Source of the DNA: JBOGGX01 sp050744245
GTDB taxonomy: Bacteria; Actinomycetota; Acidimicrobiia; Acidimicrobiales; JBOGGX01
DNA: 16,572 nt
NCBI GenBank assembly: GCA_050744245.1
Contig: JBOGGX010000192.1
Location: 1-16,572, forward strand
Direction of reading: 5' to 3'
Below the pieces are notes generated by a model. It had not been told where the DNA came from, did not search any database, and saw nothing but the letters and a program-made list of their open reading frames with translations. Below, in pieces: positions 8,160 to 16,572 of this stretch; within the stretch, counting starts at the first letter, position 1; the number at the start of each line of letters is the position of its first letter. Position numbers and translations under genes: made by a program.

Positions 8160-9077
8160 ATGCTCACGCCCGACCAGCGCGCCGACCGGCTCGCCGCCGG
8201 CCAGTACGGCCTCATCACCCGCACGCAGGCGCGGCGGGCCGGGCTGTCGGCCCGCCAAATCGAGTGGCGGCTGGCGTCGGGGCGATGGGTGCTGGTCGGC
8301 CTCGGCCTGTACCGGGTGGCGTCCGTACCGGTCGGCTGGCAGCAGCGGGCGCTGGCTCCCTGCCTGCTCGGCCCGCCGGGAACCGTCGTGTCGAACCTCA
8401 CCGCCGCCGCCGTCCACGACCTCACGACCCCGCCGGCTCGGCCTCACATCACCATGCGCCGGGGGACGAGCGGTCGAAGCCGGATCGCGATCGTGCACCG
8501 GGTCGATCTGAGCCCGCGTGATCGGCTGCGGGTGGCCGGCATCCCGTGCACCGGTGTCGCCCGCACCCTGCTCGACTGCGCCGGGACGGTGAAATCTGGC
8601 GGTCTCGCCCACCTCGTCGACGCCGCCTTCTGCGCCGGGCTGAGCCATCCTCGGGCGGTGGCCGATGCCATCGACCGGGCCAACGTGGGTCGGGGCCGGA
8701 GGCGGGTCGAAGCGTTGCGCCATGCGATTTCGGTCTGGAGTCCGGGGATCGAGCCCGGCAGCCCGGCCGAGATGCGGCTGCTACGCCAGATCCGCGACTG
8801 GGGTTTCGAACCGCCCCAGAGACAGGTCGAGGTGTTCGACGACGCCGGTTGCCCGATCGGCCGGGTGGACCTCGGCTGGCCCGTTCGCCGCGTGGGCCTG
8901 GAGTACGACAGCGACGAGCACCACAACCCCCGCCACTGGGCGCGCGACGAGGGCCGCCACCCTCGCTACCGCAACGCCGGCTGGCATGTCCACCGGGTCG
9001 ACAAGCACGACCTCCGAGCGGGCCAGCCCCGTCTGCGCCGGCTGCTCGACGCCCTGCTCCTCCGTCCGGCGGCCTGA
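8160..9077 (+). CDS. AbiEi-like antitoxin domain / DUF559 nuclease-fold protein
   Basis: 305 residues from ATG 8160; an in-frame GTG at 8106 lies inside the sdhB hairpin and is rejected. The N-terminal part (residues about 5-55, with GLITRTQARRAGLSARQIEW and a GLYRV end) is the winged-helix domain of AbiEi-type antitoxins. The middle (about 60-190) contains the usual GIPCTGVARTLLDC block. The C-terminal part (about 200-300) is DUF559-like, a Vsr/PD-(D/E)XK fold, with PAEMRLL, Asp237 (RVDLGW), Glu248 and Asp250 (GLEYD), and WHVHRVDKHDL. Such fusions are abundant in actinobacterial genomes, often as orphans. No AbiEii nucleotidyltransferase toxin lies next to it, so toxin-antitoxin activity is not supported here. 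Its stop is 2 bp from the convergent secreted-protein gene. Confidence 0.85.
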   Translation: MLTPDQRADRLAAGQYGLITRTQARRAGLSARQIEWRLASGRWVLVGLGLYRVASVPVGWQQRALAPCLLGPPGTVVSNLTAAAVHDLTTPPARPHITMRRGTSGRSRIAIVHRVDLSPRDRLRVAGIPCTGVARTLLDCAGTVKSGGLAHLVDAAFCAGLSHPRAVADAIDRANVGRGRRRVEALRHAISVWSPGIEPGSPAEMRLLRQIRDWGFEPPQRQVEVFDDAGCPIGRVDLGWPVRRVGLEYDSDEHHNPRHWARDEGRHPRYRNAGWHVHRVDKHDLRAGQPRLRRLLDALLLRPAA

Positions 9078-9079
9078 GC

Positions 9080-9916
9080 TCAATCGCCGATGGGCGTGAG
9101 AACGGCCTCGATCTCGATCACGTCGTAGTCGAGGATCGAGTCGAACGACGTTGCCAGCCCGTCGACGACGAAGGTGAAGCCGTACCCGGTGACGGTGAAC
9201 CCGCCGCCCCAGCCGACGGTGTGGGTGATCCCGTAGGTTCCGCTCCGGGAGAAGACGTGGCTGCCCACCGGCCATCCCTCGCTGCCCGGGTTGTCCGCCG
9301 CGTAGTAGCCCGCCGTCGCTGGTCTCGACTCCGTCGGTCCCGCCGTTCCGCTGACCGACCACCCTCGCAGCGACAGGCTGATCGTCACCGACCCGTGGGC
9401 CTCACCCCACAGCCAGGTGTCGAGTCCGACAAGGCCATCGATCGTCGGTGACACGTGGATGACCGGCTGGGGCACAGGGGTCGACCGCCAGATCTCGGCG
9501 CGGGAAGGCAGCGGCGGAGGCACCGGAGGCTCCCCAGGACCGACGCACCGAAAGTCGGTCTGGACGATCAATCCAGTGGCGACCGAGAACGCCTCCCGGA
9601 GATAGAGCAGGCCCTCCCCGGCGGGGTCGAGCTCGGTCGTGCCGAGGATGCACGGCGCCGGATCACCGACGTTGCCGAAGCCCAGTCGGACGTCGTCGAG
9701 GATCTGGAGCGTGGCCCGGATCGTGACCGGCGGCCCGTCGTAATCGGGGGCGAGCTCGTCGACCGTGTCCGTCACCCCACACCTCCAGAAGCCGCTGACC
9801 CAGCCACAGCCGGCCTGAGCGCTGGCCACGTTCGAATGCACGAGGGCATCGGTGCCGACGAACAGCATCATCAGCCCGATCACTCCGACGACCCTCCTCG
9901 GGGGGCGCACGGTCAC
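9080..9916 (-). CDS. Secreted protein of unknown function with PKD-like C-terminal part
   Basis: 278 residues from GTG 9916, which overlaps the upstream lipoprotein stop as GTGA. The N-terminus is a classical Sec signal: basic VTVRPPRR, a hydrophobic core around 9-27 and an ASAQA cleavage box near 31-35. The mature part contains only four cysteines (GCGW, RCGV, PCIL, FRCV), enough for two disulfides. A Pro-rich hinge (GPGEPPVPPPLPSR) leads to a beta-rich second half. Its DTWLWG, then SGTYGITHTVGWGGGFTV layout resembles PKD/Ig-like modules of secreted actinobacterial proteins; that resemblance is from memory and moderate. Acting outside the membrane is well supported, the function is not. It is probably co-expressed with the lipoprotein upstream. 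Confidence 0.75.
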   Translation of the reverse strand: MTVRPPRRVVGVIGLMMLFVGTDALVHSNVASAQAGCGWVSGFWRCGVTDTVDELAPDYDGPPVTIRATLQILDDVRLGFGNVGDPAPCILGTTELDPAGEGLLYLREAFSVATGLIVQTDFRCVGPGEPPVPPPLPSRAEIWRSTPVPQPVIHVSPTIDGLVGLDTWLWGEAHGSVTISLSLRGWSVSGTAGPTESRPATAGYYAADNPGSEGWPVGSHVFSRSGTYGITHTVGWGGGFTVTGYGFTFVVDGLATSFDSILDYDVIEIEAVLTPIGD

Positions 9917-10497
9917 AGCCCGTCCGGACAACGCTGAGGAATCAGGTAGTCGTGCACCTGGTAGCTCTGATTCGGTCCGGTCGCGGCGACGAGGACGCTC
10001 ACGCACAATGGCTCTCGACCGGGCGTTTCCCCGAGGACTGCACCGGTCGAGTCGACCACCCGCTGGGGGCCGTACACCAGTTTGACGGTGAGCCGTTGAA
10101 ACGGCCCGCTGTCACCTTGACCCTCAAGCCGCACTGCGACGGGGGCGGGTGGCACACCCTCCAGATGTTCGCCCCGATCGAGCAGCCCCTGGATGTCCTC
10201 GAGGAAGATGGTGTGGCACGGGCAGTTCGTGGAGTAGAGGGCGCCGACGGCGTTCGGGTCGGGGTTGGCCTGCAGGGCCCAGCTCCGCTCGAACAGGTCA
10301 CGAACGATCTCGGTCCAGGGTGCCGGCCCGGCGATCGGCGTCGTCGTCGTTGTTGGGGCGGGCGCCGTCGTCGTGGTCGTCGTGGTCTCCGCGCTCGTCG
10401 TCGTCGGACCGCGTGCGTCGTCGGCGTCACCCCCGTTGCACGCCGTCACCACGACCAACCACGCCAGCAGGACCGCTCGACCGATGGTTCGATGCAT
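9913..10497 (-). CDS. Thr-rich-linker lipoprotein of unknown function
   Basis: 194 residues from ATG 10497; GTG 10500 directly before it is an alternative. The signal peptide ends in a lipobox, VVTAC, with Cys20 as the lipid attachment site. A low-complexity linker (residues about 31-55) of Thr and Pro follows and should hold the folded domain away from the membrane. The domain from about 60 (WTEIVRDLFERSWALQ, then PNAVGALYSTNCPCH and VKLVYGPQRVV) has the helix-then-sheet look of NTF2/SnoaL-like lipoprotein domains, but I cannot confirm the family. It starts 29 nt after the hppA stop and overlaps the next gene by 4 nt (GTGA), so hppA, this gene and the secreted-protein gene probably share a transcript. 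Confidence 0.78.
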   Translation of the reverse strand: MHRTIGRAVLLAWLVVVTACNGGDADDARGPTTTSAETTTTTTTAPAPTTTTTPIAGPAPWTEIVRDLFERSWALQANPDPNAVGALYSTNCPCHTIFLEDIQGLLDRGEHLEGVPPAPVAVRLEGQGDSGPFQRLTVKLVYGPQRVVDSTGAVLGETPGREPLCVSVLVAATGPNQSYQVHDYLIPQRCPDGL

Positions 10498-10526
10498 CAC
10501 GTCTTGTTGCAAAGCTGTTGGGGACC

Positions 10527-12956
<2,430 letters not shown>

Positions 12957-13063
12957 TGACCCTCTCCCAAGGAACGACAACGGGGGGTTTTCGGCCCCCA
13001 AAATCGGGTCTTTGCTAGTACGAATCCCTTGGTCGAGGCAAACCGCCGTAGCCTGCAGCCCCC
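12957..13063. promoter_or_regulatory. hppA/dedA divergent intergenic region with a G/C-tract hairpin
   Basis: The 107-bp region must contain the promoters of both divergent genes, but I see no convincing -35/-10 pair on either strand. GGGGG (12983-12987) and CCCCC (12995-12999) can pair across TTTTCGG, placing a small hairpin in the hppA leader about 27 nt upstream of its ATG. No ribosome binding site precedes dedA, so dedA may be leaderless or have a short leader. Confidence 0.35.
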
Positions 13064-13717
13064 ATGCTCGTCGACCTGTCCAACTGGGTCACCGACGTCA
13101 TCGACCGGCTGGGGTACGTCGGTGTGGCCCTGTTGGTGGCGCTGGAGAACCTGTTTCCGCCGATCCCGTCCGAGATCGTGCTGCCCTTCGCCGGCTTCGT
13201 CGCCAGCGACGGCGACGCCTCGCTCATCGGGATGATCGTGGCCGCCACCATCGGCTCGATCCTGGGTGCGCTCGTGCTCTACGGCATCGCCGCCGCGATC
13301 GGGCCCGAGCGCCTGCGCCACCTCGTCATCAGCTACGGGAGGTGGTTCAGGCTCACCCCGGACGATCTCGACCGGGCCGAGCGGTGGTTCGACCGCCGGG
13401 CCGTGGTCGCCGTGCTGGTCGGCCGCTGCGTTCCGCTCATCCGGTCGCTGGTGTCGATCCCCGCCGGCTTCCGGCGCATGCCGCTGACCACGTTCGTGCT
13501 CTACACGACGATCGGCAGCCTGATCTGGAACTCGACGCTCGTCGGCGCCGGCTATCTCCTGCGGGAGCAGTGGGACGACGTCGAGCCGATCATGGGCTGG
13601 TTCCAATACGTCGTGCTCGCGGCCATCGCCGCGGCCGTCGCCTGGTTCGTGTGGAGCCGCTTCATCCGTCCGGGTTCGTCAGCCACGCCCGACCCGGGCG
13701 CCCGTCGCCCGTCCTGA
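13064..13717 (+). CDS. DedA-family (VTT domain) membrane protein
   Basis: 217 residues with hydrophobic segments near 15-30, 55-78, 113-135, 142-165 and 180-200. Family motifs are clear: ENLFPPIPSEIVLPFAGF at 28-45 with the conserved acidic residue and PIPSE, and GRCVPLIRSLVSIPAGFRRM at 120-139 with Arg121, Pro124, Arg127 and Pro133. DedA proteins are half-transporter-like membrane proteins. Members are implicated in undecaprenyl-phosphate or phospholipid flipping and envelope homeostasis; which lipid applies here cannot be told. The C-terminal tail is polar and Pro-rich. Its last 56 bp overlap the 3' end of the convergent gene at 13662-14396. It is divergent from hppA. Confidence 0.92.
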   Translation: MLVDLSNWVTDVIDRLGYVGVALLVALENLFPPIPSEIVLPFAGFVASDGDASLIGMIVAATIGSILGALVLYGIAAAIGPERLRHLVISYGRWFRLTPDDLDRAERWFDRRAVVAVLVGRCVPLIRSLVSIPAGFRRMPLTTFVLYTTIGSLIWNSTLVGAGYLLREQWDDVEPIMGWFQYVVLAAIAAAVAWFVWSRFIRPGSSATPDPGARRPS

Positions 13718-14396
13718 CCCGAGCCAGCGCGCGCTCCACCGAGCCGCCGGGCACGGGCACCGGGGCCCGCTCGATCGACGTCGCCACCAGCCCGGCGGGA
13801 TCGTCGATCCAGGTGCCGTCGTCGCACCGGCCCGCGGCCCGCCGGCCGCCCCAGTCGATGACACCCCACCGGTGGTCGCGCCAGCCCCACCCGTCGATCG
13901 CCAGCCGGTCGTGGCCCACCAGCACCTCGCCATGGACGACGCAGGGCACCGCGTAGCCGCCGGTGAGGTCGACGACCGGTGCCGCGGTCTCCCATTCGAG
14001 ATCGAGCCCGAGCGGCACCCGGTCCCCCCGCTGCCGGCCCAGCGCCTCGTCGGGGTCATCGAACCGCACGGCGAACGCCTCGTTGCCGATCGTCCAGTGG
14101 TCGAGGGGGGTCTCGCAGACGTGGACGGCCCACAGCCCCTCGGTCCGCAGCTCGAGCGAGCCGGGCGGTCGGGGGAGCGGCGCGCTGTCGTCGATGATTG
14201 CCACCGGTCCCCCACCGTCGCCCACCAGGTAGGCCCAGTACCACGTGGTGCCGAGCGCGGGGAACAGCGTCAGCGTCACGTAGCCGCCGAGACCGGCATC
14301 GGTGAGGAACTCGAACGACCAGCTCTCACCCCAGTCGGGGTCGTCGCCCGGCGGATGCTCGCGTTCGTCGGCCGCGGCGGGAAGGGCCACGGCCAT
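13662..14396 (-). CDS. Uncharacterised protein, possibly of a lipocalin-like fold
   Basis: 244 residues from ATG 14396, 13 nt after the stop of the start-less frame upstream; only a weak ribosome site is visible. No signal peptide or membrane segment. The sequence is beta-rich, with GYVTLTLFPALGTTWYWAYL at 38-57, LWAVHVCETPLDHWTIGNEAF at 88-108, RGDRVPLGLDLEWET at 123-137, VPCVVHGEVLVG at 150-161 and the Trp/Asp/His-rich GWRDHRWGVIDWGG at 171-184. I associate this pattern from memory with uncharacterised actinobacterial proteins related in plan to AttH/CrtC-type lipocalin-like proteins, without a proven reaction. The end is antisense to the last 56 bp of dedA, and the protein may be shorter than its relatives at the C-terminus. 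Cytoplasmic location is inferred. Confidence 0.75.
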   Translation of the reverse strand: MAVALPAAADEREHPPGDDPDWGESWSFEFLTDAGLGGYVTLTLFPALGTTWYWAYLVGDGGGPVAIIDDSAPLPRPPGSLELRTEGLWAVHVCETPLDHWTIGNEAFAVRFDDPDEALGRQRGDRVPLGLDLEWETAAPVVDLTGGYAVPCVVHGEVLVGHDRLAIDGWGWRDHRWGVIDWGGRRAAGRCDDGTWIDDPAGLVATSIERAPVPVPGGSVERALARVRTGDGRPGRAWLTNPDG

Positions 14397-14409
14397 ACTG
14401 TCGCACGGC

Positions 14410-14763
14410 TCACGCCCCCGGTGAGTAGGTCCCGAAGGCGAAGACGACGGCCGAACCGTCCCCCGGCAGCTCGACCCGGAGCGGACCCCGGCCGAAGACC
14501 CCGTCGAACGAGCCCAGCCCCCCGGTGATCCGGTAGGTGCCCTCGAAGACGAAGCCGCCGCCGCCGTCCGGGCAGAGGTGGCCCCGGGCCGTGTGGCCGA
14601 TGCTCTCGTCCGGGCCGGCGCCGAAGATCCCGGCGTAGCGGGCCCGGACACAGCGGTCGGGGTTGGCCGCGCCGTCGTCGTAGACGACCGAGTAGAAGGT
14701 GCCCTCGACGGGCGTGCCGGTGAGGCTGCCCTTGAGCGCGAAGCCGCAGCGGCCGTCGCTCAG
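14410..14763 (-). pseudogene. Coding-type frame without a canonical start: truncated beta-rich protein
   Basis: A - strand frame ending at TGA 14412-14410 encodes about 117 residues that look like a real protein. It contains SDGRCGFALKGSLTGTPVEG, then FYSVVYDDGAANPDRCVRAR, HTARGHLCPDGGGGFVFEG, TYRITGGLGSFDGVFG and AVVFAFGTYSPGA. Nearly every third base is G or C. The repeated 'GTY.ITGG.GSF.G..G.G' pattern is common in secreted beta-barrel domains. Upstream to the previous in-frame stop (about 14940-15000) there is no ATG, GTG or TTG. The only near options are CTG 14763 (used here as the boundary) and ATC 14781, neither with a well-placed ribosome site. The expected signal peptide or N-terminus is absent and the divergent SCP2-like gene starts just beyond. 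Most likely a 5'-truncated gene; a rare start is possible. Confidence 0.6.
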
Positions 14764-14802
14764 GACGCCGGCGGGTCGGATTCCTAGTTCGGCTGCGAGA
14801 CT

Positions 14803-14819
14803 GCGGGGCCGTGCCCCGC
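14803..14819 (+). repeat. Inverted repeat enclosing the GTG start of the SCP2-like gene
   Basis: GCGGGGC (14803-14809) and GCCCCGC (14813-14819) are perfect complements separated by CGT; the GTG start codon is 14811-14813. In mRNA the start codon would sit in the loop and first stem pair. It could limit initiation or mark a transcript start; chance is possible in such GC-rich DNA. Confidence 0.5.
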
Positions 14820-15176
14820 TTCCTGTCGTCCGAGTGGATCGAAGCGCTCGACGCCTCGTTGGCGTCGAGCGTCTTCGCGTCCGGCGTTCGCCTGGTGATC
14901 CAGCACCTCGTCGACGACGACATCGCCTACTACGTTGCGGTCGATGACGAACGGGCCCGGGTGCGGGCGGGGCGGGCCGAGGACCCCACCGTCACCTTCA
15001 CCCAGGACGACACCACCGCGGCCGCCATCGCCCAGGGCCGGCTGTCGGCCCAACAGGCGTTCATGTCCGGCCGGCTGGTGGTGCGGGGCGACCTGCCCGC
15101 GCTGAACGGGGCCCGGGACGTGATGGACGAGCTCGACCGTGCCTTCCGGTCGGTTCGCCAGCAGACTGAGTTCTAA
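14811..15176 (+). CDS. Small SCP2-like (sterol carrier) lipid-binding domain protein
   Basis: 121 residues, a stand-alone domain. The order fits SCP2: an N-terminal helix (SEWIEALDASLASS), strands with IQHLVDDDIAYYVAVDD, ARVRAGRAEDPTVTFTQDD, a helix with AAAIAQGRLSAQQAFMSGRL, the strand LVVRGDL and a final helix (ALNGARDVMDELDRAF). The 'D.T...I..G.L....A...GRL...GD' spacing is the SCP2 signature. Such domains bind hydrophobic ligands such as acyl chains or sterols in the cytoplasm; the ligand here is unknown. The GTG start sits in a 7-bp inverted repeat and has no visible ribosome site. The DNA glycosylase gene follows after 3 nt, so the two are co-translated even though their functions have no obvious link. 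Confidence 0.85.
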   Translation: MPRFLSSEWIEALDASLASSVFASGVRLVIQHLVDDDIAYYVAVDDERARVRAGRAEDPTVTFTQDDTTAAAIAQGRLSAQQAFMSGRLVVRGDLPALNGARDVMDELDRAFRSVRQQTEF

Positions 15177-15179
15177 CCC

Positions 15180-16016
15180 ATGCCCGAGCTCCCCGAACTG
15201 CAAGCCCACGCCGAACGGCTCGAAAGGGAGTTCGGCGGCGCCGTCCTCGAACGGTTCCTGCCGCTGACGTTCACCGCGCTCAAGACGGTGACGCCGCCGC
15301 CGGACGCGGCGTACGGCCGGCCGTTGGTGGGGATCGGCCGTCGAGGCAAGTACCTGCTGGCCGACTTCGGCCCCGCGACCTTCGTCGTCCACCTGATGCA
15401 AGGAGGCCGGCTGCGGGTCGACGAGAAGCAGTCGGCCAAGCCCAGGTTCGGACAGGCGCGGTGGAAGTTCGCCGACGGGCGGGCCTGGCTGCTGACCGAG
15501 GCCGGCACCGAACGCAGGGCCGGGGTGTGGGTGGTCGAGGGCGACCCGGCGTCGCAGACACCGCTGGCCGCCCTCGGACCGGACGCCGACACGCTTGATC
15601 CGCCCCAGCTGCTGAAGCTGCTGCACGCAAACTCGATGCGGCTCCACGGGTTTCTCCGCGACCAGCACATCGTCGCCGGGGTGGGCCGCCGGCTGGCCAA
15701 CGAGGTCTGCCACCGGGCCAAGCTGTCGCCGTTCGCGTCGACGGGCAAGCTCACCCAGGACGACGCCGAACGGCTGGTGGCCGTCATCCGCGAGACGGTC
15801 GAAGAGGGCCTCGCCTACGACCGCAGGCGCGACGACATGAGCAGCTCCGGCGACCGCCCCGGCGGCGTGCACCACCGGGTGGGCGAGGCCTGTCCGGTGT
15901 GCGGCGACACCATCCGGTCGGTCGAGTACCGCACCTACACCGTGGCCTACTGCCCGACGTGCCAGACCGGCGGGCGGGTCCTGGCCGACAACACCACGAG
16001 CAAGTTCCTGAAGTAG
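15180..16016 (+). CDS. Fpg/Nei-family DNA glycosylase
   Basis: 278 residues. The N-terminus MPELPEL provides the catalytic Pro2 and Glu3 of the Fpg/Nei superfamily, which excises oxidised bases and cleaves the abasic strand. RRGKYLLADF (about 59-68) holds the conserved phosphate-contacting Lys, and HLMQGGRLRV matches the family HLGMSG-type loop. The helix-two-turn-helix segment reads GVGRRLANEVCHRAKLSPF. The zinc finger is intact as CPVC-x16-CPTC near the end (Cys-x2-Cys-x16-Cys-x2-Cys). The position of the DNA-contacting Arg of E. coli Fpg, five residues before the third Cys, is Tyr, and the nearest Arg is two residues earlier. I therefore leave the subtype (Fpg, Nei or an actinobacterial sister group) open. 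It starts 3 nt after the SCP2-like gene and is followed by the Rrf2 gene after 16 nt. Confidence 0.92.
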   Translation: MPELPELQAHAERLEREFGGAVLERFLPLTFTALKTVTPPPDAAYGRPLVGIGRRGKYLLADFGPATFVVHLMQGGRLRVDEKQSAKPRFGQARWKFADGRAWLLTEAGTERRAGVWVVEGDPASQTPLAALGPDADTLDPPQLLKLLHANSMRLHGFLRDQHIVAGVGRRLANEVCHRAKLSPFASTGKLTQDDAERLVAVIRETVEEGLAYDRRRDDMSSSGDRPGGVHHRVGEACPVCGDTIRSVEYRTYTVAYCPTCQTGGRVLADNTTSKFLK

Positions 16017-16032
16017 ACGCCAGAATCGCCGG

Positions 16033-16485
16033 GTGCGGATCAGCGCCAAGGTCGACTATGCGGTGCGGGCCATGGTCGAGCTGGCGGCCTCCGACGGGCC
16101 GGTGAAGGCCGAGGAGATCGCCGACCGCCAGCACATCCCGGTGCACTTCCTGCTGAACATCCTCGGGCGACTCAAGCTGGCCGGGCTGGCCGAGAGCCGC
16201 AGGGGGTCGGACGGCGGGTACTGGTTGGCGCTCGACCCGCTCGACATCTCGATCGCCGACGTGATCCGCGCCGTCGAGGGCCCGCTCGCCGATGTCCACG
16301 ACGTCCCGCCCGAGGAGCTCGACTACCCGGAGCCGGCGGCCGCGCTGCGCGACGTGTGGCTCGCCACCCGGGCCGCGCTGCGCCGGGTGCTCGAGCAGGT
16401 GAGCATCGCCGACGTGGCCGCAGGCAAGCTCCCGGCCGGCGTCGCCGACGAGCTCGCCGACCCCGGCTCCTGGCACCGCCGCTGA
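16033..16485 (+). CDS. Rrf2-family transcriptional regulator without cysteines
   Basis: 150 residues from GTG 16033, 16 nt after the glycosylase stop, with no clear ribosome site. It starts with MRISAKVDYAVRAMVELA, the standard Rrf2 opening. A winged helix-turn-helix follows (VKAEEIADRQHIPVHFLLNI, then LGRLKLAGLAESRRGSDGGY) and the dimer region contains ISIADVIRAVEGPL. The Rrf2 members IscR, NsrR and RsrR ligate Fe-S clusters through cysteines in the 90-110 region. This protein has no cysteine at all, so it should not carry a Cys-ligated cluster and may sense another signal, as CymR-type members do. As last gene of the SCP2-glycosylase-Rrf2 set it may be autoregulatory, which is inference. 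Confidence 0.9.
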   Translation: MRISAKVDYAVRAMVELAASDGPVKAEEIADRQHIPVHFLLNILGRLKLAGLAESRRGSDGGYWLALDPLDISIADVIRAVEGPLADVHDVPPEELDYPEPAAALRDVWLATRAALRRVLEQVSIADVAAGKLPAGVADELADPGSWHRR

Positions 16486-16546
16486 GTCGTCGCCTCGCCG
16501 CCATCGGAGCCGCCCGCCCGCCCACAGCCACGATTCGAGGTTTTCG

Positions 16547-16572
16547 CGCCTGACCACCACGGTGGTCAGGCG
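16547..16572. terminator. Perfect 12-bp-arm palindrome at the window end, possible terminator
   Basis: CGCCTGACCACC (16547-16558), AC, GGTGGTCAGGCG (16561-16572). It could form an 11-bp stem with a CACG loop. It lies 61 nt after the Rrf2 stop and ends exactly at the window edge, so its flanks (T-run, longer stem) cannot be judged. TTTTCG precedes the left arm. A terminator is likely; a regulator-binding palindrome is the alternative. Confidence 0.5.

Noticed and set aside
10336..10410. GTC/GTT triplet-rich tract as a microsatellite
   Set aside because: It is the complement of mixed Thr codons (ACG, ACC, ACA-type) of the lipoprotein linker; codons vary, so it is a coding low-complexity region.

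Overview
The window is very GC-rich, with GC-ending codons, tightly packed genes and many GTG starts. Its proteins have an actinobacterial look: a mycobacterial Sdh1-like SdhB end, an SdhCAB-type complex, an AbiEi/DUF559 protein and a K+-independent H+-pyrophosphatase. An actinomycetote, perhaps of class Acidimicrobiia, is my inference; there is no rRNA or other marker to prove it.

Left part (1-8.1 kb), respiratory succinate/fumarate chemistry. Parts of three different succinate:quinone oxidoreductases lie side by side. (1) The C-terminal end of an iron-sulfur subunit runs in from the left edge on the + strand and resembles the B subunit of mycobacterial Sdh1. (2) A complete four-subunit fumarate reductase operon, frdABCD, lies on the - strand (3509 to 243). 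(3) A complete three-subunit sdhCAB operon, with a cytochrome b predicted to carry two hemes, lies on the + strand (4596-8065) and ends in a strong hairpin. Between (2) and (3), on the frd strand, are two small genes: a 75-aa unknown protein and an unusual 136-aa 'mini-sigma' that joins sigma-70 region 1.2 directly to region 4. frdA has no ATG, GTG or TTG that keeps its FAD-binding fold. Its best start is an ATC behind a Shine-Dalgarno sequence that lies inside a small inverted repeat.

Middle part (8.1-13.0 kb). An AbiEi-like/DUF559 protein (+) meets a - strand cluster end to end. That cluster reads hppA (membrane H+-pyrophosphatase), a Thr-rich lipoprotein and a secreted protein, the last two translationally coupled.

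Right part (13.0-16.6 kb). A DedA-family membrane protein (+) overlaps the 3' end of an uncharacterised - strand protein. Upstream of the latter is a coding-type frame with no normal start codon, probably a truncated gene. Divergent from it is a compact + strand operon: an SCP2-like lipid-binding protein, an Fpg/Nei-type DNA glycosylase with a changed zinc finger, and a cysteine-free Rrf2 regulator. The window ends in a perfect palindrome.

No tRNA, rRNA, CRISPR array, transposase or phage gene was seen.
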